A stretch of 32,654 nt of DNA, taken from NCBI GenBank assembly GCA_017399445.1, contig JAFQCM010000128.1, positions 1 through 32,654 of the forward strand, written 5' to 3'. Shown here in pieces: positions 24,189 through 32,014 of this stretch; the stretch's first letter is position 1, and every line of letters starts with the position of its first letter. Under the pieces are notes generated by a model that saw nothing but the letters and a program-made list of their open reading frames with translations, ran no database searches and had not been told where the DNA came from. The translations under genes and the position numbers were made by a program. The stretch is from Lachnospiraceae bacterium (GTDB lineage: Bacteria > Bacillota > Clostridia > Lachnospirales > Lachnospiraceae).

Positions 24189-24680
24189 ATGGCAGAGATG
24201 ATAAAAGTAGGAATGGCGGATTTAAAAGTATGTCCATATCCTAAGGCGATTACAACATTGGGATTGGGATCATGTGTAGGAATTGCATTATATGATCCGG
24301 TGACAAAAGTTGCAGGTCTTGCTCATATTATGTTACCAGATAGTACACAAATCAGAAATAATGAAAACAAAGCAAAATTTGCAGATACCGGTATTGCAGA
24401 ATTGATAGAGCAAATGACGAAAGCGGGAGCAAACAAGTCCAGACTAGTAGCTAAAATTGCAGGTGGTGCTCAAATGTTTGCTTTTCAGAATGCAAACCAT
24501 TCTGATATGGTAAGGATAGGAGAAAGAAATGTAGAGGCCACAAAAAAAACCTTGAAGTCAATGAATATAAGAATTCTTTCTGAGGATACAGGGTTAAACT
24601 ATGGACGTACAGTTGAATTTTATTCGGAAACTGGTGAATTTGTGATAAAATCAGTAGGAAAGCCTATAAAGACGATCTAA
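24189..24680 (+). CDS. cheD: Receptor glutamine deamidase CheD
   Basis: 163 residues. The catalytic Cys29 and His46 are in conserved motifs (TLGLGSCVGIALYDP and AGLAHIMLPDS), and later motifs include KIAGGAQMF and RIGERNVEATKK. CheD deamidates receptor glutamines and is sequestered by CheC, linking adaptation to CheY-P level. It starts 12 bases after cheC, which supports the CheC-CheD pair acting together. Confidence 0.96.
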   Translation: MAEMIKVGMADLKVCPYPKAITTLGLGSCVGIALYDPVTKVAGLAHIMLPDSTQIRNNENKAKFADTGIAELIEQMTKAGANKSRLVAKIAGGAQMFAFQNANHSDMVRIGERNVEATKKTLKSMNIRILSEDTGLNYGRTVEFYSETGEFVIKSVGKPIKTI

Positions 24681-24694
24681 TTCAAGAGAACTAA

Positions 24695-24739
24695 GCTATA
24701 AGCATTTTGCTTATAGCATATCGTGTTTATAGGCGATAT
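24695..24739 (+). promoter_or_regulatory. Tandem hairpins between cheD and the 101-residue protein gene
   Basis: GCTATAAGCA (24695-24704) pairs exactly with TGCTTATAGC (24708-24717) around a TTT loop. A weaker ATATCG/CGATAT pair (24718-24723/24734-24739) stacks directly after it. The following bases are TTAAAAAAGG rather than a U-run. This could be a processing or attenuation point separating che genes from fliA; no clear promoter is seen. Function is inference. Confidence 0.55.
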
Positions 24740-24774
24740 TTAAAAAAGGGTCAGAATATGACTGGGAGGATTTT

Positions 24775-25080
24775 ATGAAAACAAGGTATATATCAGCAAT
24801 TGTGGCATTAAGTGGTGGTGCAATTGCTGCAATCATAAATTTTGCCAATAAAACACCAACAAACTTGTTTTTAAAAAATGTATTTTGGGGCTTGTTGGTG
24901 TGTTGGATTATTGGATATATCATGGAACGGATTGTAGCAAAGACAATTGCTCCGGCGGCCTCTAGAGATGAGTCGGAGGTATTTGAAAATATTGAAGAAG
25001 TAATTCGTCGGGAAGAAGAATATGATGAAAAATACAATAAGGGAAAGAAAAAAGAAGTAAAACAGATTTCTATGAGATAA
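24775..25080 (+). CDS. Small membrane protein of unknown function, upstream of fliA
   Basis: 101 residues. Two hydrophobic segments (about 5-22, ISAIVALSGGAIAAI, and 33-51, NVFWGLLVCWIIGYIM) form a likely membrane hairpin. A cytoplasmic, strongly charged tail follows, with EVFENIEEVIRREEEYDEKY and a Lys-rich end. I do not recognise a named family. It lies between cheD and fliA in the same direction and with good codon usage, so it is probably a real flagellar-operon gene. GACTGGGAGGATTTT gives a solid ribosome site. Confidence 0.75.
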   Translation: MKTRYISAIVALSGGAIAAIINFANKTPTNLFLKNVFWGLLVCWIIGYIMERIVAKTIAPAASRDESEVFENIEEVIRREEEYDEKYNKGKKKEVKQISMR

Positions 25081-25122
25081 TGGGGAAAATGAAACAGATT
25101 TATTTTAGGAGCGGAGGCTAGT

Positions 25123-25896
25123 ATGGACGAAGCAGGAAGAAAAGAATTATGGAATTTATATGCTAAAACTAAAAGTGCAGAGATAAGGGAAAAAATCATA
25201 ATAGAGTATGCTCCATTAGTAAAACTTGTGGCAGGAAGACTTAGTATGTATCTAGGTTATACCGTAGAATATGATGATTTAGTAGGGTATGGCATTTTTG
25301 GTTTAATAGATGCCATAGATAAGTTTGATAGTGAGAAGTTAGTAAAATTTGAGACCTATGCGTCTCTTAGAATCCGTGGGGCAATTTTAGATCATATTAG
25401 AAAAATGGACTGGATTCCAAGAACGTTGCGTCAGAAACAAAAAAAGATTGATAATGCTATTAAAGAAATTGAGGCAGAGCAGGGCAGAAATGCAACAGAA
25501 GAAGAAATAGCAAAAAAATTGGGAATTACAGAAGAGGAACTTTTAAGTTGGCAGTCACAGATGAAGGTAACAAATCTAGTGTCCTTAAATGAATATATGG
25601 ATACAGAAAGTGAAAATGGATATGGAATGGAAATTCCTGACAGAAAGCAATTTGCACAGCCGGAAAAAGTTTTGGAAGAAAATGAAATGAAAAAGATGCT
25701 GTCAGAGGCGTTGGAATTACTGACAGAGAAAGAAAAAAAGGTAACAGTATTATACTATTACGAAGAACTTACTTTGAAGGAAATTAGTGAAATTTTGGAA
25801 GTTTCAGAATCCAGAGTATCACAATTACATACAAGAGCATTGCAGAAAATGAAGCAAAAAATGGGGAGTTATATGGGAATTTTAAGTGAAGTATAG
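25123..25896 (+). CDS. fliA: Flagellar sigma factor FliA (sigma-28)
   Basis: 257 residues, the usual size. Region 2 has LVKLVAGRLSMYLGYTVEYDDLVGYG and GLIDAIDKFD; region 3 begins with the RIRGAILDHIRKMDWIPR motif, distinctive of FliA/WhiG. Region 4.2 is a helix-turn-helix (LKEISEILEVSESRVSQLH). It directs RNA polymerase to late flagellar and chemotaxis promoters, such as flagellin. The anti-sigma factor FlgM is not in the window. GGAGCGGAGGCTAGT precedes the ATG. Confidence 0.96.
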   Translation: MDEAGRKELWNLYAKTKSAEIREKIIIEYAPLVKLVAGRLSMYLGYTVEYDDLVGYGIFGLIDAIDKFDSEKLVKFETYASLRIRGAILDHIRKMDWIPRTLRQKQKKIDNAIKEIEAEQGRNATEEEIAKKLGITEEELLSWQSQMKVTNLVSLNEYMDTESENGYGMEIPDRKQFAQPEKVLEENEMKKMLSEALELLTEKEKKVTVLYYYEELTLKEISEILEVSESRVSQLHTRALQKMKQKMGSYMGILSEV

Positions 25897-25947
25897 TCCT
25901 TGAAATGGAATTTTTATAGATAATGACAAGGATAGAAAGGTGAAGTT

Positions 25948-27549
25948 ATGGGGAAAAGGAATGGTTATTTTCAATTAGTAATAAAAGAACATGGAACCTT
26001 TTTAAGATTAATTCCTCCAGTAGAAAATGGGGAAAAGATAAGTATAAGTGAAGTGATATCCTATCTTTCAAAAGAAAAATGTGATGTTTTCGATGTAAAA
26101 GAAATTAATGCTGCGATTATAAAATTAACAAATCAGCCGATTGACATTTTACTTACTTCTGATAAAATGATACCAAAGTCAGAAAGCGTAAAAATAGAAA
26201 TTTCAGAGGACAAAATGAATGCCGCTGTAAGATTCTATCCACCTTCCACAGATGGTCAGATGATTGACAAAAGAGGAATGCTTTCAGACCTTTCTTTAGC
26301 AGGAATCAAAGCAGGGGTAGATGAAAGGGTAATGAATGAGCTGCTCAAAGTTCATGAGTATTGTAAAAGTTATGTTTTAGCAAGGGGAATTGAGCCAGTA
26401 CAAGGAAAAGATGCTTCTATTGAATATCATTTTAATACAGAGTTAAGTCTGAGGCCTACTGTAAATGAAGATGGTTCTGTGGATTTCCATAATCTAAATA
26501 ATATGGCAAGAGTAAATAAGGGGGAGATACTTGCTACTTTAACAAAAGAGAAAGTTGGACATCCGGGAATTAATGTGTGTGGAGAGGTAATAAAACCTCG
26601 AGAAGTAAAGCGAAAAAAGTTAAAGCATGGAAGAAACATAATATTGACAGAAGATGGGCTTCAGCTGATATCTGAGATAAATGGACATGTATCTTTGATT
26701 GATGATAAAGTGTTTGTATCAGATATTTATGAGGTAGAAGATGTAGATGTATCTACAGGAGACATTAATTATGATGGTTCTGTAGTTGTGAAAGGAAATG
26801 TAAGAAGCGGATATTCTATTGTGGCGAAAGGGAATATTGAGGTAAATGGTGTAATTGAAGGCTCCTATTTAAAAGCAGAGGGTGATATTCTGCTAAAACG
26901 GGGGATTCAAGGTATGGGAAAAGCAAAAGTAGAATGTGAAGGAAATTTGGTGGCGAAATTTATTGAAAATGCTAAAGTAACAGTAGGTGGATCTGTTCAT
27001 ACAGAATCGATTTTGCATAGCCATGTTGCAGCAAAAAACGAAATAGAGGTCAGTGGTAAAAAAGGTTTTATTACTGGGGGTGTAGTTCGTTCTACAACGT
27101 TAATTACAGCCAAAAATATCGGGTCGCCAATGGGAACAGATACGTTGGTAGAGGTAGGAGCAGATCCATTGATGGTAGAACGTCATCAAGAGTTACACGC
27201 CAAGATTAAAAAGGCGGATAAAGTGTTAAATACATGTAAGCCAGTGTTAAATGCTTTTGCAAAGAAAGTAGCACTTGGTGAGAATGTTACAAAAGAACAA
27301 ACAGAGAAGATTCAGAATTTACAAAAAACGGTGGAAGAAACAGAACAAAAGATTACCTGGTATATAAAAGAAATTGAGAAAATGGAAGGGATGTTACAAG
27401 GGGAAACAACTGCATGCATTAAAGTTAAGGGTTTTGTGTATCCAGGAGTAAAAGTTGTGATTGCAGATGACACCTTATATGTACGTGAAAATCTTACATA
27501 TTGTAGATTTGTGCGGGAAAAAGGTGAAATTAAATGTTATTCACTGTAA
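25948..27549 (+). CDS. fapA: FapA family protein (DUF342)
   Basis: 533 residues. The N-terminal part (about 1-150) precedes a DUF342/FapA core with GYSIVAKGNIEVNGVIEGS and repeated Gly/Val-rich turns typical of a right-handed beta-helix (about 240-400). A C-terminal coiled coil (about 410-480) and a short beta end follow. FapA-like proteins are often placed near flagellar and sporulation genes; a bactofilin-like scaffold or signalling role is proposed but not settled. No membrane segment is visible. The gene follows fliA after 51 bases and has AAGGTGAAGTT as ribosome site. Confidence 0.85.
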   Translation: MGKRNGYFQLVIKEHGTFLRLIPPVENGEKISISEVISYLSKEKCDVFDVKEINAAIIKLTNQPIDILLTSDKMIPKSESVKIEISEDKMNAAVRFYPPSTDGQMIDKRGMLSDLSLAGIKAGVDERVMNELLKVHEYCKSYVLARGIEPVQGKDASIEYHFNTELSLRPTVNEDGSVDFHNLNNMARVNKGEILATLTKEKVGHPGINVCGEVIKPREVKRKKLKHGRNIILTEDGLQLISEINGHVSLIDDKVFVSDIYEVEDVDVSTGDINYDGSVVVKGNVRSGYSIVAKGNIEVNGVIEGSYLKAEGDILLKRGIQGMGKAKVECEGNLVAKFIENAKVTVGGSVHTESILHSHVAAKNEIEVSGKKGFITGGVVRSTTLITAKNIGSPMGTDTLVEVGADPLMVERHQELHAKIKKADKVLNTCKPVLNAFAKKVALGENVTKEQTEKIQNLQKTVEETEQKITWYIKEIEKMEGMLQGETTACIKVKGFVYPGVKVVIADDTLYVRENLTYCRFVREKGEIKCYSL

Positions 27550-27587
27550 ATGTAATTAAAAAAAGTTACAAAGAAAGAAGGTATCAT

Positions 27588-27908
27588 ATGTCATCACCTA
27601 TAAGACCAATAGATATGAGTGGAATTGTACAACGCTCCCAAGAAGCATCTCAGATGAAACACCAGGAAAACAATAAGCCCCTTGTGGATAACCAGAATTT
27701 TGGCCAACATTTTAATAAAGAAATTAAGCATCAAATGGACAGTGTAACTGATTCTCAAAAAAGTGAGAAGAAAAAAGAGCAATATGATGCTAAGAAAAAG
27801 GGGAATGGAAGGGAATATGAGAGAGAACAACAAAAAAAGCGTGAAAAAAAAGAAAGAACTGAAAAGACAATTGTAAAAAGTCAGAATAGTTTTGATGTTC
27901 GAATTTAA
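27588..27908 (+). CDS. Small Lys/Glu-rich protein of unknown function
   Basis: 106 residues from ATG 27588, which has AAAGAAGG upstream; the frame is open back into fapA (27534) but that start is less likely. The N terminus (SPIRPIDMSGIVQRSQEASQ) looks ordered and motif-like. The remainder, about 45-95, is extremely rich in Lys, Glu, Arg and Gln and probably a single charged helix or disordered. No family is recognised and there is no membrane segment. It lies between fapA and the DUF6115-like gene, with 12 bases to the latter, so it is probably a real operon member. Confidence 0.65.
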   Translation: MSSPIRPIDMSGIVQRSQEASQMKHQENNKPLVDNQNFGQHFNKEIKHQMDSVTDSQKSEKKKEQYDAKKKGNGREYEREQQKKREKKERTEKTIVKSQNSFDVRI

Positions 27909-27920
27909 GGAGAAGTAGGA

Positions 27921-28871
27921 ATGAATGCATTAGAAGTATGTCTGGTATTATTAGGCGTGGGTGCATATGCAGCAAGCTTTGTTTTACCTGAAAAGAACAA
28001 GAAGGAAGAAACACAGGAAATTATTAGTGAGGAAAGAATAAAAGAAATGATTCAGAGCGAAATGCCGATAATGAATCAGCAGATTGATGAAGAGGAAGTT
28101 TATAAAATTGAACGAGAATTATATAAGATTGAGCGAGAATTAGAAAAACTATCCAATGAAAAAATAATGGCTGTAAATGAATATTCTGATTCTGTATTGG
28201 AAGAAATTAAGAAGAACCATACAGAAGTAATGTTTCTTTACAGTATGCTTACTGACAAAGAGCAGGAATTAAAAGATTCTTTAAAAGCAATTAATCAGGC
28301 GAAGAATGAATCACAAGCTTTTTTTGAAAAAACAGTAGCAGTGGTAGATAAAGTTGATCAGGAATTTGATAGGATTGATCAAGAATTGAAAGCCTTTGAA
28401 GATCGTGCTTCTGATACAATAGAAGGTGTTCAGGCACAAATTGATGAAGTTATGAAAGAACCTATTGTGATACCGGAACCAATTGTAGTGCAAGCACCAG
28501 AGGCAGAAGAAGATATTCAGAAAATGTTTGAAACTTCCGGAATAGAAAATGAAGAAAATAGTCAGAACGTAACAGATAATTCTGCGTCGGGAGAAGAAGT
28601 TTTAGATGATGATGAAGAATTTGAAAAGAAACTGATAGATACACTCCATTCTATTATACCAGATTTAAAAGAGGAGGATTATGAACCTTCTGTATTGGTG
28701 GAAAGAGATACGAAAAATCAGCATTTTGATTTTTTGAAAGAATCTGACGAGAATAAAAATGAGCAGGTGAAAGAACTTTATAAAGAAGGTTTGTCAGAAG
28801 TGGAAATTGCCAAGATGCTCGGTATAGGCAGAGGCGAAGTCCGTCTTATTATAGAATTAATGGAACGATAG
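27921..28871 (+). CDS. DUF6115-like membrane-anchored coiled-coil protein
   Basis: 316 residues. An N-terminal membrane anchor (about 3-23, LEVCLVLLGVGAYAASFVL) precedes a long coiled coil (about 30-180). An acidic, probably disordered stretch (190-245) follows, then a C-terminal motif (about 283-316) resembling a sigma-4-like or resolvase-type helix-turn-helix (KEGLSEVEIAKMLGIGRGEV). This architecture matches the uncharacterised DUF6115 type seen at the end of clostridial fla operons. DNA binding is suggested by the last motif only and would be membrane-tethered. The intrinsic terminator overlaps its stop. Confidence 0.75.
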   Translation: MNALEVCLVLLGVGAYAASFVLPEKNKKEETQEIISEERIKEMIQSEMPIMNQQIDEEEVYKIERELYKIERELEKLSNEKIMAVNEYSDSVLEEIKKNHTEVMFLYSMLTDKEQELKDSLKAINQAKNESQAFFEKTVAVVDKVDQEFDRIDQELKAFEDRASDTIEGVQAQIDEVMKEPIVIPEPIVVQAPEAEEDIQKMFETSGIENEENSQNVTDNSASGEEVLDDDEEFEKKLIDTLHSIIPDLKEEDYEPSVLVERDTKNQHFDFLKESDENKNEQVKELYKEGLSEVEIAKMLGIGRGEVRLIIELMER

Positions 28872-28902
28872 AAAGTTCGCAAAGCGTGCTTTCTATTGTT
28901 TT
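28868..28902 (+). terminator. Probable intrinsic terminator of the fla/che operon
   Basis: ATAGAAAG (28868-28875) pairs exactly with CTTTCTAT (28889-28896). The inner CGC/GCG (28878-28880/28884-28886) extends the stem around an AAA loop. TGTTTT follows directly. The stem includes the stop codon of the DUF6115-like gene. Position and U-rich tail fit transcription ending here. Confidence 0.72.
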
Positions 28903-28940
28903 ATGGCTAAATAAAGATAAAAGTCAGAAAGGATAAAAAA

Positions 28941-29633
28941 ATGAAGCGAAAATACTTTTTGCGAGGATTAGGAAGTGGAATTCTAATTACCACACTGATA
29001 CTTACCATTTCTTTTAATGGAAGAAAAGATGAGATATTTGAGGAGGGAAGAAAGGCAGCGGCCGTAACCCAGGAACCAGGGATAACAGAAAGTGTCACGC
29101 CAACAGAAAAAGCTAAACTGACAGAAAGTGCCACACCAACAGAAGAAGTGAAAGTAACAGAAAGTGCCACACCAACAGAGGAAGTGAAAGTAACAGAAAG
29201 TGCTACACCAACAGAAGAAGTGAAGGCAACAGAAAGTGTTACAGCAACAGCGGTACCAACAGCAACAGCGGTACCAACAGCAACAGCGACACCAACAGTA
29301 ACAGCGACACCAACAGCAACAGCGGCACCAACAGCAACAGCGGCACCAACAGCAACAGTGGCACCAACAGCAACAGCGGCACCAACAGCAACAGTGGCAC
29401 CAACAACAACAGCACCAAGTCAGGTGGGAACCAAAAAGATTACTATAGTTTCAGGAATGTGGTCTGATAAAGTAGCACAGGAATTACAAAAGTTGGGTCT
29501 GATTCAAGATGCAGAGGATTTTGATAGATATTTGATAAGTAACGGTTATGCTGACAAGATTAGAGTGGGAACTTTTGAAATTCCTACAGATGCATCTTAT
29601 GAGCAAATAGCTAAGATTATTACTGGAAGATAG
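28941..29633 (+). CDS. Membrane-anchored Thr/Pro-repeat protein with MltG-like C-terminal module
   Basis: 230 residues. Residues about 5-25 form one membrane segment or uncleaved signal (LRGLGSGILITTLILTISF). Residues about 49-160 are repetitive: four 12-residue TESATPTEEVKV-type units, then ten 6-residue TATAVP-type units. The last 70 residues (KKITIVSGMWSDKVAQEL, IRVGTFEIPTDASYEQIAKI) resemble the LysM-like N-terminal module of MltG/YceG endolytic transglycosylases. The catalytic domain is absent, so it probably binds wall material rather than cutting it. It has its own ribosome site and follows the terminator, so it is likely outside the fla operon. Confidence 0.7.
   Translation: MKRKYFLRGLGSGILITTLILTISFNGRKDEIFEEGRKAAAVTQEPGITESVTPTEKAKLTESATPTEEVKVTESATPTEEVKVTESATPTEEVKATESVTATAVPTATAVPTATATPTVTATPTATAAPTATAAPTATVAPTATAAPTATVAPTTTAPSQVGTKKITIVSGMWSDKVAQELQKLGLIQDAEDFDRYLISNGYADKIRVGTFEIPTDASYEQIAKIITGR
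29085..29228 (+). repeat. Four tandem 36-bp repeats
   Basis: Units at 29085, 29121, 29157 and 29193 encode TESVTPTEKAKL, TESATPTEEVKV, TESATPTEEVKV and TESATPTEEVKA. They form the first part of the extracytoplasmic stalk of the MltG-like protein. Confidence 0.92.
29241..29420 (+). repeat. Ten tandem 18-bp repeats
   Basis: Consecutive 18-base units from 29241 encode TATAVP-like hexapeptides (variants TATATP, TATAAP, TATVAP, ending TTTAPS). GC content is clearly higher than in the neighbouring DNA because of repeated GCAACAGCGGCACCA-like sequence. The units preserve the frame if the number changes. Confidence 0.92.
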
Positions 29634-29655
29634 TAGAATATAGGCAGGTAGTTGT

Positions 29656-30288
29656 ATGATTTATATCCGGAAAATTCAACAAGATTCAAAGGATAAAGGC
29701 GTAAGTAGAAACAAAGAACTACACAAAACAGCACATGAACTACTTCAATATGCCGTAGAGCAAGAATACAAGGAAAAAGTAAATAAGCTTACCATGAGGA
29801 GATTCCAACATGGTAAGCCTTATTTTGCGGAAAAAAGGGAAAATGATGAAGAAGTACTGTCTGAAATTAAATTTAATTTATCCCATAGTGGTGAAATGGC
29901 AGTATGCATTTTAACTAAGAATGAAGTAGGAATTGATATTGAAAAAATGCGAAAGTATAATCCTAAAGTAGCAAACAAGATCTTAAGTGATGAAGAATGG
30001 GAAATTTTACAGAAGTCCGAACAAAAAGACAAGGACTTTATTAAGTTCTGGACATTAAAAGAAGCTTATGGAAAATATACAGGAAAAGGTTTAGGCATGG
30101 ACTTTAAACAAATTAAATTTTGCTGGCAGGAGGATGGACGCATTGGGTGCAGTGATGAAAAAGTACTACTTTATCAGTATGAAATAGAACAGGAATACAT
30201 TTTATCTGTTTGTGTGGAAAGAAAAGAGCACTGGCAGGAAGAAAAGATTATGTTTGTAAACAAACGGGAGGAACAATATGGACTTTAA
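29656..30288 (+). CDS. 4'-phosphopantetheinyl transferase (Sfp type)
   Basis: 210 residues. Family motifs are in order: HGKPYF (52-57), NLSHSGE (74-80), the metal-binding VGIDIE with Asp94 and Glu96, and WTLKEAYGKYTGKGL with Lys135 and Glu136. These enzymes transfer phosphopantetheine from CoA to a serine of carrier proteins. The two-repeat Sfp/Gsp subfamily is about 210-240 residues, so it is full length. No polyketide, peptide synthetase or fatty-acid carrier gene is nearby, so the target is unknown. It overlaps the aminotransferase start by 11 bases. Confidence 0.9.
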   Translation: MIYIRKIQQDSKDKGVSRNKELHKTAHELLQYAVEQEYKEKVNKLTMRRFQHGKPYFAEKRENDEEVLSEIKFNLSHSGEMAVCILTKNEVGIDIEKMRKYNPKVANKILSDEEWEILQKSEQKDKDFIKFWTLKEAYGKYTGKGLGMDFKQIKFCWQEDGRIGCSDEKVLLYQYEIEQEYILSVCVERKEHWQEEKIMFVNKREEQYGL

Positions 30289-31447
30289 TTTTTCAGACAG
30301 ATTAGAAAGCTTTGGAGAAGGAATTTTTTTAAAACTGGATGGACTAAAAAAAGAAAAGGAAAAACAGGGAGAAAAAATCTATAATTTGTCAGTAGGAACT
30401 CCTGATTTTAAGCCTTCGAAGGAAGCTATGGAAGCAATTATAGAGGCAGCAAAAAAAGAAGAAAATTACAAATATGCTTTGACAGAACTTCCGGAACTTT
30501 TAGAAGCAGTTGCCAAGAGATATGATGTAAGATATGGTGCAAAAATTGTTACCGAGGAAATTACTTCTGTGTATGGTTCTCAGGAAGGAATTACTCACAT
30601 TGCATTGGCACTTTGTAATCCGGGAGATATAGTTTTAGTGCCAAATCCAGGGTATCCTATTTTTGGAATTGGTCCTGCTCTTATGGGAGCTGAAGTAGTG
30701 ACTTATCCTTTAACAAAAGAGAATAATTTCCTTCCTAAGCTTTCTGAAATTGATGAGGATATTGCAAAGAAAGCAAAATTCATGATAGTATCGTATCCTG
30801 CAAATCCTGTGTGCGTAACAGCACCTGTTTCTTTTTATAAAGAATTAATTGATTTTGCCAAAAAATATCAAATTATTATTGTTCATGATAATGCATATTC
30901 AGACATTGTTTATGATGGAAAGAAAGGGATTTCCTTTTTGGCAATAGAAGGTGCAAAAGAAGTAGGAGTAGAATTCTATTCTTTGTCCAAATCCTATAAT
31001 CTTACAGGAGCAAGAATTTCTTTTTTAGTTGGTAACGAAAAGATTGTGAAAGCCTTTAAAATCATACGTTCCCAGATTGATTATGGTACCTTTTTGCCAG
31101 TTCAGTATGGAGCTATTGCAGCTTTACAAGAAGATGATACAATAATTGAAGCACAATGTTTGGAGTATCAGAAAAGAAGAGATGCTTTGTGTGGTGGTTT
31201 TCGAAAAATCGGGTGGGACGTGGAAAATAGCCAGGGGTCTATGTTTGTTTGGGCAAAAATACCAGACCATTACAATAGTTCGGAAAAATTTGTGATGGAC
31301 ATGGTAGAAAAAGCGGGAGTTATCTGTACTCCGGGAAGCAGCTTTGGAAGTCTGGGAGAGGGTTATGTACGGTTTGCATTGGTACTTCCGGTAGAAGAAA
31401 TGGAAAAGGTAGTAGAAGCGGTAAGAGTAAGTGGAATCTTAAGTTGA
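30278..31447 (+). CDS. PLP-dependent class I/II aminotransferase
   Basis: 389 residues, full length for fold-type I. The PLP lysine is Lys238 in SLSKSYNLTGARISF. Asp204 and Tyr207 (VHDNAYSD), Asn176 (YPANPV) and Arg246 complete the cofactor pocket; the C-terminal VRFAL arginine probably binds the substrate carboxylate. The N terminus SVGTPDFKPS is typical of aspartate/alanine/LL-diaminopimelate aminotransferase-like enzymes. The precise substrate cannot be told from sequence. GGGAGGAACAAT precedes the ATG inside the previous gene, so translation is likely coupled. Confidence 0.92.
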   Translation: MDFNFSDRLESFGEGIFLKLDGLKKEKEKQGEKIYNLSVGTPDFKPSKEAMEAIIEAAKKEENYKYALTELPELLEAVAKRYDVRYGAKIVTEEITSVYGSQEGITHIALALCNPGDIVLVPNPGYPIFGIGPALMGAEVVTYPLTKENNFLPKLSEIDEDIAKKAKFMIVSYPANPVCVTAPVSFYKELIDFAKKYQIIIVHDNAYSDIVYDGKKGISFLAIEGAKEVGVEFYSLSKSYNLTGARISFLVGNEKIVKAFKIIRSQIDYGTFLPVQYGAIAALQEDDTIIEAQCLEYQKRRDALCGGFRKIGWDVENSQGSMFVWAKIPDHYNSSEKFVMDMVEKAGVICTPGSSFGSLGEGYVRFALVLPVEEMEKVVEAVRVSGILS

Positions 31448-31500
31448 CGAAAAAGATGAGAGATGATAGAATGAATAATTGTGAAGAAAGGAAGAACTTT

Positions 31501-31998
31501 ATGCGTTATCATAATATTACTAAGGACGATATGTTAAACGGTGACGGACTGCGAGTTGTCCTTTGGGTTGCAGGATGTAATCATTGTTGTAAGGAATGTC
31601 AGAATCCCGTTACCTGGGATACAGAAGGTGGAATTTTATTTGACGCTAAGGCAAAACAGGAAATTTTTGCAGAACTTGAGAAACCTTATGTTTCAGGAAT
31701 TACGTTTAGCGGTGGAGATCCTTTACATACTGCCAATACCTATGATGTAACAGAGTTTGCAAAAGAAGTGAAAGAAAAGTTTCCGGAAAAAACTATTTGG
31801 TTGTATACGGGATATGAATGGGAAAGTATTAAAGACTATCCGGTTACAAACTATTTGGATGTGGTAGTGGATGGAAAGTTTGAAATAGAGAGAGCTGACA
31901 ATCAGTTAAGATGGAAAGGGAGTTCAAATCAGCGTGTCATTGATGTACCGGAAACCAAAAGACTGAATAAAATAGTATTACATTGTGAAGACTATTAG
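31501..31998 (+). CDS. nrdG: Anaerobic ribonucleotide reductase activating protein NrdG
   Basis: 165 residues from ATG 31501, with AAAGGAAG upstream; upstream in-frame starts (31444, 31471) would add residues unlike the family. The radical-SAM cluster motif CX3CX2C is Cys26, Cys30, Cys33 (GCNHCCKECQNP), followed by ITFSGGDPLH for SAM binding. It begins MRYHNITKDDMLNGDGLRVV, like NrdG. The protein makes the glycyl radical on NrdD for anaerobic deoxyribonucleotide synthesis. No nrdD is in the window. It fits a strict anaerobe. Confidence 0.92.
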   Translation: MRYHNITKDDMLNGDGLRVVLWVAGCNHCCKECQNPVTWDTEGGILFDAKAKQEIFAELEKPYVSGITFSGGDPLHTANTYDVTEFAKEVKEKFPEKTIWLYTGYEWESIKDYPVTNYLDVVVDGKFEIERADNQLRWKGSSNQRVIDVPETKRLNKIVLHCEDY

Positions 31999-32014
31999 GA
32001 CTTAGGAGGAGCAT

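Noticed and set aside
25897..25932. TCCTTG/CAAGGA inverted repeat between fliA and fapA
   Set aside because: Six-bp arms with a 24-base AT-rich loop and no U-run; not convincing as a terminator.
29085..29420. Repeats considered as a CRISPR array
   Set aside because: Units are contiguous, keep the coding frame, vary in sequence and have no unique spacers; no cas genes are near.
31541..31750. 69-codon plus-strand ORF inside nrdG
   Set aside because: Alternative frame of a gene with intact radical-SAM motifs.
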